From contig VXAY01002346.1 of the NCBI GenBank assembly GCA_013399855.1, forward strand, positions 7,102-71,101: a stretch of DNA of 64,000 nucleotides, in the 5' to 3' direction. The notes under the pieces were generated by a model. That model was given only the letters and a program-made list of their open reading frames with translations. It was not told the DNA's origin and searched no databases. A program made the translations under genes and the position numbers. This document shows positions 25,492 through 34,680 of the stretch, piece after piece. Position 1 is the first letter of the stretch, and every line of letters starts with the position of its first letter. Source of the DNA: Oxyruncus cristatus (Eukaryota; Chordata; Aves; Passeriformes; Cotingidae).

Positions 25492-25529
25492 AAAAAAGAT
25501 AAAAAAAAAAAAGGGGGGAGGAAGAAAAG
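25492..25529 (+). repeat. purine-only-rich tract
   Basis: A nearly pure A/G run with twelve consecutive A residues, then GGGGGG, then further purines. This is simple sequence capable of unusual DNA structure; no gene relation is seen. Confidence 0.6.
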
Positions 25530-26030
25530 GCATTATAAAGGTTGACTGGAGTTTAGTGTTTCGAGGGGTTGTGGTACCTCAGCATTAAATGGACACCAGT
25601 GTTTGTAAAACATATTTATTTGACGTAGAGGCTTCACTAGAGAGATTAAGAAGCTAAAGCTTGGAATGGGAAAAAACTACTTCCAGAGACTGTGGAGACT
25701 TCTGTGAGCAGAAAGGCTCCTAAAGGTTGGCAGCAGCAGTGACAGGAGAGCCCAGGGACAGGGGAGGGTGTACTGCAGGGTGTACAAATAGAGCAGGGCT
25801 GGTAATCAGAGGTGGGGATCAATAATGGGACTTCTTGTAGTCTCAGAGGGCTCAGAGAGGATTTTCTACCTGTGCCCACCTGTGAGAGCATCTGCTAAAT
25901 TATCCTGGGACTCTGTTGCAGGAGGATGAGGAATTGGTGGGGAGTCCAAGATCCATTACATGTCCCACAGCAGCTTTCCCATGCAGCCAGGGTACCACGT
26001 GTGTGTATGGACATGTGTATACACAGAAGC
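25530..26030. other. unique sequence before the minisatellite
   Basis: No gene or transposon recognised. The last 40 bases already hold minisatellite-like fragments (ACATGTGTATAC near 26011-26022), suggesting decayed edge copies. Confidence 0.4.
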
Positions 26031-26264
26031 ATGTATTCACATGTCACACTCCCAGGTATTCACATGTCACACTCCCAGGCACATGTATTCACATGTCACA
26101 CTCCCAGGGACATGTATTCACATGTCATGCTCACAGGGATGTATTCACATGTCACACTCCCAGGCACATGTATTCACATGTCACACTCCCAGGGATGTAT
26201 TCACATGTCACGCTCACAGGGATGTATTCACATGTCACGCTCACAGGGACATGTATTCACATGT
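26031..26264 (+). repeat. minisatellite, about 27-bp unit, eight copies plus a partial ninth
   Basis: Units begin at 26031, 26056, 26083, 26112, 26139, 26168, 26195, 26222 and 26251 (partial). Each carries the core TATTCACATGTCA followed by CACTCCCAGG or CGCTCACAGG. Unit lengths are 25, 27, 29, 27, 29, 27, 27 and 29 bases, the difference being an optional AC or GCAC junction. Two unit subtypes (CACTCCCAGG and the CTCACAGGG form) are interspersed, which indicates block duplication or conversion. Most units are 27 bases and hold no stop in several frames, which explains the three long overlapping open frames here. Confidence 0.95.
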
Positions 26265-28225
26265 TATTTACAGTGTGGGGAAGATCAAGTTGTCCCTCCT
26301 GAAAACATGTTTGATGGTTTCCAAGTCTGCCTTTTCAATCCAGACTTGGAGGCGTGGCTGTGCCTTCAGAGGTCAATATGCTTCCAGACAGGTTTTTAGT
26401 GCTCTTGGTGCCTCTGATTTCACGAGGAATTCGGGTCTCAGCTGCTTTCCTTATATACCACTTCGGCACTTCTTTACCACCAGGGACTATTCTGTCTGCT
26501 TGTCCCCCAGGTTGGCACCTGCGGCCTCATTCAGGGTCGTGCAGTTTAGGCTTTGAGGTACTTGGGTCACTTTTGAAAATAGGACTTGGCCTTCTAAGTT
26601 CTCTGGAGCAGTTTAACCAGAACGTGAGCCAGGCTGTCGTGGAGCAATGCATGTGAAACCCAGTGCGAGTGCCACTGTTTGCACTGAAAATACAGGGAAG
26701 CTGACAACTGAAAAGTGTGACAATTGCTCAAGTATCTGCAGTGTGGGTTTAAAAATGCTTTTGTGTCCCAGTGCATAAACTGGAATGGAGGTTGTTACAG
26801 CTTTTCTTGTGGATTAATCTTTTAATCCTGGTTACAGATCTTGAGTAATGCTGGATGCATTTTAGCTTCCTTGTGATCTGTTGGTCACATTAAATGGTTA
26901 AATTTTAGTATTTTTAGAAAGGGAATGAGAGAACTCACAAAAGGGAAATAAATCCTGCAGGGTTTATGAAAACATAATTTCTTAAGGTTGGTGGAATATA
27001 GTGAAATAAAGAAACATCATATGAAAGCACAGAACTGCATGGAGGTCTTATTAGTTATATTTCTGCTCAGCTGACTTGCATCGTATGGTGCAAACAGAAG
27101 GTGGAGGAATAGGCACAGTGTTAACCTCCAGGCAGCTTTTGTATCCTAATTTATTCTCATTACTTAAAAAAAAATGTATTCTCACAATGTTTTCCTTCAT
27201 GAGTGACATTTCCTATCTTCAGATACAGTTATATAAACCTGTTGCTGTTAATTGGGATTACATTATTCCTACAAGTGTCTGTCTGACTCTTGCGATTTTC
27301 AGGCCTTGATTCCATTAATAATTTTAAAACTATCAGTATTTGCTCCTTTTGGCTTATTGGTCTCAACATAATGATTTCCATTTGAAGATGATGAGAGTCA
27401 TGTGATATTACCTACTTATTAAAAAGTCCTCAGAGGAATAGATTAATCATTAAAACCAATGTGTTCTTGCTGAAGTCTGAAATACAGAGTATTGCACAGT
27501 TTCTTTGTTCATTTTGGCTGTTTTGTTACTGATAGAGCCACATGCTGCACAGCAAATTACCAACCTCACAGCCACAGAAATGGATCAGTGACAGATGACA
27601 TGATTTAGGAGGAATAAATTAGACAATCAGGCATGAATATAGGGATGCTATAAATTATAAAAATTGAGGTGATGTTCATCTGTTTAAATAGCTGTTTAAA
27701 TGCCAAGGAAAAGTTCTGTGCAAGTTTCTGCTCTGTTGGTGTCTCAAAAATAAGGACTGACACCTGATTGCATTTGCAAGTAATTGTCAGCATTCATGAA
27801 AACTCCTGTGGAGGTGTGACCTCATAGGCATTCAGAACAGAAAGGTGGTCTTAATTAGCATTCAAAACAAATTCTAGGAGATTTGTAAAAGTCTTTCCCC
27901 TTTATTCTTCCCACCTGTATTTTAATTTTTTTTTCAGCTTTGTCCTGGATTCGTCCACTGAAACAGTGCAATGCCTTGGAACAGTCTTCTATTTAGGGAT
28001 GGTGATAAGGGGAGAGAAAGGAGATGGTACTGATGTGGAATCACTTTTGTGGGATACACCTGGTAGGACGCTACATAGGATTGTGTGGATAGGGAGTCTG
28101 TTGGCACTCTGCAGTCAAGGGGCTGTGTCACAGGAGTTTGCCAGTCTCCCTGCAGCCAGTTCTGTCTGACATAGAGAAATGTGTCGTCCAGGAAGAAAAT
28201 GTGCTTGGCTCAAGAGGGAAGCAGT
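26265..28225. other. unique intergenic or intronic sequence
   Basis: No gene, RNA gene or transposon recognised. Open frames extend out of the minisatellite to 26302-26556 but lose any repeat-derived character and are not recognisable. Confidence 0.4.
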
Positions 28226-28252
28226 CAGCATCCAGAGGGAAATGTTTGTATT
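28226..28252 (+). repeat. first copy of a roughly 31-bp tandem repeat, split by an LTR
   Basis: CAGCATCCAGAGGGAAATGT plus TTGTATT here differs at only one of 27 positions from the copy at 29587-29613. The remaining end of this unit lies beyond the LTR at 29551-29559, so the LTR inserted inside the unit. Confidence 0.85.
28248..28252 (+). repeat. target-site duplication (left), GTATT
   Basis: GTATT directly precedes the TG at 28253 and is repeated exactly at 29551-29555 directly after the CA-complement boundary at 29550. A 5-bp duplication is typical of ERVL-class integration (ERVK usually gives 6, ERV1 usually 4). Confidence 0.85.
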
Positions 28253-28373
28253 TGTCAAGGGTTTAGCCTTTATGATTTCTGCACGGTTTTTATCAACCCA
28301 TAAATTTTGCTAATAGGTAAGAAAAGTTTGCATAGACAAAATAGTTCTCTTGACATGGGGATTAATATTGAAA

Positions 28374-28379
28374 TTTATT
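28374..28379 (-). promoter_or_regulatory. LTR polyadenylation signal
   Basis: TTTATT on the plus strand reads AATAAA on the minus strand. It lies about 30-80 bases downstream of two TATATAAG boxes in the same orientation, as expected for the R region of an LTR. Confidence 0.55.
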
Positions 28380-28405
28380 GCCATATGATAAGAACTAAGG
28401 GAATA

Positions 28406-28413
28406 CTTATATA
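28406..28413 (-). promoter_or_regulatory. LTR TATA box candidate
   Basis: CTTATATA on the plus strand reads TATATAAG on the minus strand. A second copy is at 28450-28457. Either could position minus-strand transcription starting from the LTR. Confidence 0.5.
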
Positions 28414-29550
28414 CACAACAATTCTAATTAGTTTTCTTATAATAACAAACTTATATATTTACAAATACTACCCCTCCTTCTTTTCTTCAAAAACGGTCTA
28501 GAGGAAGAAGGAGAAAAAAAAAAAAAGTCTTTAAGGTAGCAGTTCCAAATCACCACAACTCGAAAATCTCTCTCCCCCCATAGGAATGCAGGGAGTTGCC
28601 TCCCACTTCCAGCCTCTTGTCTACAGCTACCGAGGGTGTACCATGGGCTTGGAGGGAACACTTGTGTCACCATGTCGGCATCACAGAGTTTAGGGCTCTG
28701 TGGAGGTTCCTTCCACGAGGAGTTTCAGGGGGTTTCCTAAGAGTCCCCACCCCTCCCCGGGTCACAGGGGTTCTGGGTTTCTTTTGGCTCAGTCCATACC
28801 CAAGAACGTTCTCCGGTGCTGTGCTCTGCTGCTCCAAGTATCCTCTTCTCTCGTTCTCTGGAATTCTTCTGACTCTCTGCTTTTGCCCAGACGCCCAATC
28901 TCGGCTCTTGGCCGTGGCTGGCCACTCCAATCTCACCACTGCTGCCCCATCTGCAGGGAAAGGGGTCGTCCTGCCATCACACCCGGTCCCACATTGCTCC
29001 GGACCCTGGTATAGGGGCTTAGTGTTGGCTCAGCTTTTGGACAAAGTCCCAAGGTCGTGAGGGGGCTCGGCCCCTCAAAGGAGAGTTCACCAGATTTTCC
29101 ACCATTCCGTGGCTGCAATTCTCCTGCAGCTTGTTGCCTGCAGCTTCCAGGTGATTCAGCCTTGCCCTCAAGCCATCCCTGCCCTCCCTGGGCCAGGCCA
29201 GGCCCTGGGGGGCAGGGGGGGCCACATGAAGGTTTCTTCACTCCAAATAATCTTCCACAAGTGGCAGGAGTTTTAGTTTTTAAGTCTTTTCCCCTGCTGG
29301 AGGGGGAGAGGGGGCCCACCCCAGCCTCTCCGCCCCCTTCCTGCTACACTGGCCTTGGAGGCTCTGTTGCTATCTCTTATTCTCCTCCGGGCTGGAATTT
29401 CTTCTGTGCCACACACCTTCTTTTCCGGTTTGTTAAATATGTCATTCGTAGAGACGTCACAGAAGTCTCTGATTGGCTACTTAGCAGGAATTTCACCTGG
29501 AGTTATCCATTTTCTATCCCAATACTGGGGGGATGGGCCAAACCACGACA

Positions 29551-29555
29551 GTATT
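29551..29555 (+). repeat. target-site duplication (right), GTATT
   Basis: Exact match to 28248-28252, immediately outside the LTR terminus. It confirms the right boundary of the insertion. Confidence 0.85.
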
Positions 29556-29617
29556 GAATCAGCATCCAGAAACGTTTGTGTTGATACAGCATCCAGAGGG
29601 AAGTGTTTGTATTGATA
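29556..29617 (+). repeat. remaining copies of the roughly 31-bp tandem repeat
   Basis: The tail of the split first unit (29556-29559) is followed by copy two at 29560-29586, with a 4-base deletion and substitutions, and copy three at 29587-29617. With the LTR removed, the three units are contiguous, each starting CAGCATCCAG and ending TTGATA or a variant. Confidence 0.85.
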
Positions 29618-32600
29618 CAGTCCTCACGTCCAAGGAGAGATTTGTTTTGTGAGAACATTGAGGCCTTGATGGGAGGCAGAGGGTGAGGAACTTCATTTGG
29701 AATTAAGACTTGAACTCGGGTGTATATGTGAGACTGGGGCTAAGCCAGGGTGGTTGTTAAGCAATTGTATGTGACCATGTTGTGCCTGAAGTCACTTAAA
29801 ATCTGCTGCACTGCCAGAACTTCAGAGAACTGCCAGAATCTAAATGAAGTAAGTGTCTTTTACTCATTTATGTATGTGGTAATATTGGATATTTGTTGTA
29901 GTGTGTCTTGTTTCCTCTTGTTACAAGCCCCAGTGCTTGTAGGAGGAAAAGAGTAGCCACTATCTAGGTGGTGGTGGTGAATCTTTGTTGTGGCTCTAAC
30001 AAGAATTACTCACTATGTTTAGCTCTAATTTTCCTTTTTAACTGTTGCATTTATGGGCCAATCGTAAGCAGTTCTCAGCATTCGTGATTAGAGCTGTGTA
30101 AGTTAAGTTGATGTGACTGTTAAAATCCAAATAAGCTTTAAAGCTTCTGTTGAGGCTTGTTTTCTCCTTCAAACCAGAATTGAACTGGTCTATAAGCTGC
30201 TGAAGAATGGGTGGTGCCCTTTGCACGAATATGTACATTCCTTTTTCATTTTAATGAAACTTTACTGATGTGTGGTCACAGGAAGTGAACACAAGTAGTT
30301 AAACCCGGCCAAGTGCATTCAATCAAACATAGGAAGTGTGCTCATTATCCATTCACTGTTGTTTCAGAGTCACTCTGGACTGCCTAAGAAATCTTACAAA
30401 TTAGAAAATCCATCAGTTGCTTCTGAAACATGAATTAAATAACACATATAAACAGGAACACAGAATGTATTTCAATCTCTTGATTTCTTGTTCCTGTGAG
30501 AGCAAAGCTAAAAGGGCTTGCTATACAAATAAAATAAACTGCAGTTTAGTTAAAATGTGGTCAGGGTGTGTAGGATTTTGGAGCCTGGCTTCGATGATAA
30601 AGTAGATGTTCTTTTAGGGTTTCTAATTACTAAAGCAAAAACTTTGTCTCTACATAATACCTGTTGCTAAGCCAACATGCAGCTCATTCCACTGGACTGA
30701 ATCTTTCAAGAACAGTGATGACAGAGCTTTGCACTAGCAATGTTTATTCTGGACTACATATCCTATATCCACCGCACTCCAGAGAAAACTAGAGCAGGAA
30801 TCTGACCTGAACATCTTCTCATATATTCTGACAACTTTGACAGAAGTGTGCTGATGGGGGTTCTCACAACACACAAATGCAGAGATCCAGCCCTGGTGAT
30901 TATGGAGCTGGGACTCTGAAATTAAACAGATTCCCATCCTCCAAACTTTCAGAAGTGTCCCTCTTCCAGGTGTGTCAAAGCTAAAACCCTTGTGGAAGTC
31001 CCATGAGCTGACAGCTGTCCTCCCTGCAGGGCTCCCTGATGGCAGGTCGTTTGTGCAGTCCGAAGGTCTTGTCCGGCTCGTTCATCAAGCAGGTCTTTCC
31101 GTACCTGAACAATCTGGGCACACCTTTCACTTCTCAAAAGAAGGAATATGCTGTAGCTTCAGCATGAATTGGCCTCAGAAACTCCGGAATTTTCCCAGTG
31201 TTCATAGTCATGGCAGATCTGTTTCAAAGCAACAGATGCAAAGGTACAAATTGTGGTTTATTTGTAAAACTAATTAATATGTACCTTATATATGCCAGCA
31301 AAGCTAATAAGCTTCAATTATGCTTCATATTTGGTTAAACTCAATGATGCACATTTCTCTGCTCACCTATGAAATGTGGTTTTTTATCTCTGACTTGTGC
31401 TTAAGAAAATGGAAGCTGTCCACTGCATCCAGATGCACACACTTAGTTCTCTCCAACCTGAGTTTGTTTAGACCCATTTTTCCCTGAATATTTAAACATA
31501 AATTTTTTTTCTTCATAGTACCTTATGTCTATCCATGTCTATATTGTGTGTATGGATGAGCGATTTGTTCCCAATAGTCTAAGAAGCATCTGTAAGAAGG
31601 ACATATTTCACTGACAGTGGCAGCGTGCCAGGAATACACCCCAGCTATTGCTCTCCAGTCTGAGGTTTGTGCCTCAGCTCAGGCACAGCCTGCAGTGAGG
31701 AAAATGTAAGCACAGTTTAATGCTTATTTACAGGATACCCTGCTCTCTGCAGTGAGGTGTAACGAGCACCCAATGTGCAGTTTGGATCATTGTTAGAACA
31801 GCACAACTGGAAACACCGAATGAAAGGAACACGCTGAAATACTGTAATCTTTTCCACAGGGTGTTGTTCTTCAAGGACTTGGTGATTAGAGGTTTTGTTT
31901 TCATCCAGCAAATGTTAATAACTCACACAAAAGTCCTGCAGAGAGACTGAGAGACTTAAAAAGGTGGTGTTAGCTCGGGAGATGGGGCAGGGGTTGGGTT
32001 GTGTCTTCTCTGAAGAGACCTGTCACTGAGGTTACAGGGAGAGCTGGGGAACCTCTTCAGGCTCGGTCCCGTGGCTGTGCTTTTCTTGGGCACAAATACG
32101 TCTTCTGCAGCATGGCTGACTTCATTCACTCAGTTTGATTGATAATTAGAACTGACAGATAGGAGATCAATGCAAATCACAAGGACAAAAACATCTGGGA
32201 CTCCGTTTACGTGGATCCCCCCAGTCCTCCGTGGTGGTAACCCCACCATTGTACAACGCAGCATTCACCATTGTTTTTGCAAATCACGAATTTCCACATC
32301 ATAAGAGATGAAAAATAAGGCTTTAAAATGGTTTCTAGGAAAGACCCGGTTGCAGTTGTTGCAGTTTCTCCTCAGTTTAGACCTTGTGAGTTTTCCCTGT
32401 CTTTCCATCATGGCTTGTGGGCTGGAACACAGCCTGGCACTGAGCTTAGGCACAGGCCTGGGTGCAAGCCCTGCCCTGCGGCTCCCTGGGTTCTGCTCTT
32501 GGCCAGAATTGTATGAACAATTTTCTAAAGTTTGAAGGGCTCAAGTGAGTTGCTCTTGGGTTTGTTGGTGGTGGGTTTTTTTCCCCTGAGTGGCTACTCA

Positions 32601-33719
32601 AAGAAACAAAAAACCTTCCCTGTGAAATACTTTCAACAAAACATTTGATATGAAGTTGGAAACATTTTGAGAGAGGAATTCAAATCAAAATGGACAAAAG
32701 TTTGTTTTCACTGTTGGATGTTTTTCCTCTAAATATATCTTGGTTTCCCTTTTTTACAGTGAAGAGAACTGAAAAAAAATGATAGTTGGATTTTCTATGG
32801 GTCTTTTTTTCCTTCTTCCTTCTTTCCCATTTCTCCTTTGAAAGTGTAATATCTCTGCAGTTAGGAAAATGTACAGCTGCCAGAAAATAATTTTTCAGAC
32901 AATGAAGAAAATCCTGAAGTGTTTGAGTACAGTTGTTAAATTTCTTCAATTTCAAAACATTTTGAAAGCTGAAGCTTTCAAAAAAAAGGGGGATGGGGGA
33001 AACGGGGGGAAAAGGAGTTGTATGGATGCTTTTATGTTCAGGGACAAGACTGAGGTGGGAGACATGGTAAAGTTTGGTATGATAAAAGAAAAGGAAAATC
33101 TTTAAGTAAACTAAAATAGAATAAAAAAAAAATTAAACCAAACTGAAATACAAATACTTTTTTTTAGGGAAAAACAACCTGAGATTACTTTCTGATGTTT
33201 TGTTGATAAAATCTTATTTTTTGATACAAAGGAGGTTTTATTTGCCCCCTTCTCAGTAATGGATTGATGCAGCCTCTTTTTGAGTTAGGAACAAACACTA
33301 TTTACATTTCCAGTTTGAAGTGAGACTCAGCAAATCCAAATTGACCATGGTGTCAAAGGCAGCACAGTTTGTTCAGCTTATAATGTCAGGGCATGATTTT
33401 TGTTTAGACGCTCCCTCTGCCTTGTATGTTAATGTCACTGCCCAGGTTTGCAGCTTGGTTTGCTTCTTTTGTTCTTGTGCCCTCTAAAATGTTTGGAAAT
33501 AATGTTTGTTTAGAAGTAACCAGAGTTCTCCTTATATATTTTTTTCCCCTTGGTCTACTTATTACTAAACACCTTTTAGCACCTTTTGAAAACAAAAGAA
33601 AAATAAAAAGGAAAAATTCTGCACTTAACCTAGAGAAAGCAAAAACCACTATTCCAGTGTCAGTTGTCACAGTGCAAAAATCATTAGTCAGGAATACAAT
33701 TTAGATAGGCAATGTCCTC
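29618..33719. other. unique intergenic or intronic sequence
   Basis: No transposon, RNA gene or recognisable coding region. Low-complexity parts are a pyrimidine run near 32801-32838 and a purine-rich run at about 32978-33016. Confidence 0.4.
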
Positions 33720-34290
33720 AGTTTTGTCACTAGTATAAAATTGCATTATCTATTAAAAGTATAAATTTGCGTCTTGCAGACTTAAAACTGCTGGATACTG
33801 CAACAAAAATCATGTGTGTGTTGGTTTTTATTATTAACTCTAGCTTTGAATTAGAATTCCCTATATTACAGCTTGGAGCTAAACTCTGTTTACAAAACAG
33901 TATTTACACTTGACTAATTTTGCAGATCAAACTAATTAAATCAATTAAACTGGTGATTAACCAAATGAAGGCTGATTGCAAAAATTAGTGGGTTTATTTT
34001 GGAGGACTGGAAGTAAGCTAATTACTGCAGTGATTACTTGAACCTGGAGTACTCTAAATGTGGTATAAATTGAAACCTCATAGTGAATTAGACTGGGAAT
34101 TCATTACAGTTTAAAGCACTGTTAATACTATTCAGGCTGCTACTCCTGTGGGAAAATCGCACTCGGTATTTTGTATACTGATAAACAACCATTTAGTCCG
34201 TGTCCTTTTAAATAACACCAAGCAATTTCACACCGTATTTTTCCCTTGTAGCTGAGTCACAATTCTGCTTTTATGAAAATGTAGTTACTA
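33720..34290. promoter_or_regulatory. candidate conserved non-coding element rich in homeodomain sites
   Basis: AT-rich unique block with a dense string of TAATT and ATTAA cores at 33913-33962 (GACTAATTTTG, CTAATTAAATC, AATTAAAC, GATTAACC) and GCTAATTACTG near 34017-34027. CpGs are kept at 34158-34165 and 34198-34236. Motif density and lack of repeats fit a developmental enhancer. It abuts a GC-rich patch with a promoter-type motif. Conservation was not tested. Confidence 0.45.
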
Positions 34291-34309
34291 AAAAGTGTCA
34301 GTCAGGTTC

Positions 34310-34680
34310 CTGCACGCTGCCTGATGGGAAATGTAGTCCGGCCAAGGCTGCTCCATCCCAGGGACGCCTGGAGCTCTGGCCTCCTCCGGGCGGTGCAGTT
34401 TTGGGGTTGGAATCTCCTGCCGTGTTTGCCATCCCAGCTGTTGGCTGCACAAAGGACTGGGATTTGGCTCCCCTTCCCGTCCTTGGCACAGCACAGAGGG
34501 ATTGGTGCTGAGCCCAATTTGCTGCATTTCATGCTTGCAAAGGCGGTGCTGTGGAGGGGCTTCAGCAAACGAAGCAGCCCTGCCAGATCACTGCTCGTTC
34601 TGTCTGCCGGGGCAGCCTGTTCCCTGTGGGATGCGTCCCGAGCTATCGCATCCCTCCTCGCATCGCCAGTTAACAACGGA
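34310..34680. other. GC-rich patch with raised CpG
   Basis: About seventeen CpGs in 370 bases in a region where the flanks have almost none. It begins with the ZNF143-like motif and ends at TAACAACGGAG near 34670. Three overlapping open frames on both strands are not recognisable. It may be a small orphan CpG island acting as a promoter or enhancer of a non-coding RNA. Confidence 0.4.
34319..34337 (-). promoter_or_regulatory. ZNF143/SBS-like motif
   Basis: On the minus strand the sequence reads ACTACATTTCCCATCAGGC, close to the ACTACAATTCCCAGAATGC element bound by ZNF143 (STAF) and typical of CpG promoters and chromatin loop anchors. The ACTAC, TTCCCA and terminal GC positions agree. Binding is inferred. 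Confidence 0.4.

Larger units (their letters stand above)
28253..29550 (-). mobile_element. solo LTR of an endogenous retrovirus, long U3, minus strand
   Basis: Read on the minus strand, the element starts TGTCGTGGTTTGGCCCATCC at 29550 and ends CCTTGACA at 28253, with TGTC/GACA inverted termini and a perfect GTATT duplication on both sides. A U3-like part holds a CCAAT box (complement at 29471-29480) and a CRE-like TGACGTC near 29453-29459. Two TATATAAG boxes lie at 28450-28457 and 28406-28413, and AATAAA at 28374-28379, giving the U3-R-U5 order expected of an LTR. At about 1.3 kb it is long, mostly because of a GC-rich U3. No gag, pol or env remains, so it is a solo LTR formed by LTR-LTR recombination or a non-autonomous derivative. 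Open frames inside it on either strand are not viral genes that I recognise. The family name is not certain. Confidence 0.85.

Noticed and set aside
26031..26264. CRISPR-like direct repeats
   Set aside because: The units are head-to-tail with no unique spacers of uniform length, and the genome is vertebrate. It is a minisatellite.
25916..26556. Three long overlapping frames with repeated His/Ser/Val/Thr-rich peptides
   Set aside because: They are translations of the minisatellite in different frames, produced by 27-base units lacking stops, not a repeat protein.
28596..29319. Frames of 100-154 codons on both strands
   Set aside because: They lie inside the LTR's GC-rich U3 and do not resemble retroviral gag, pol or env.
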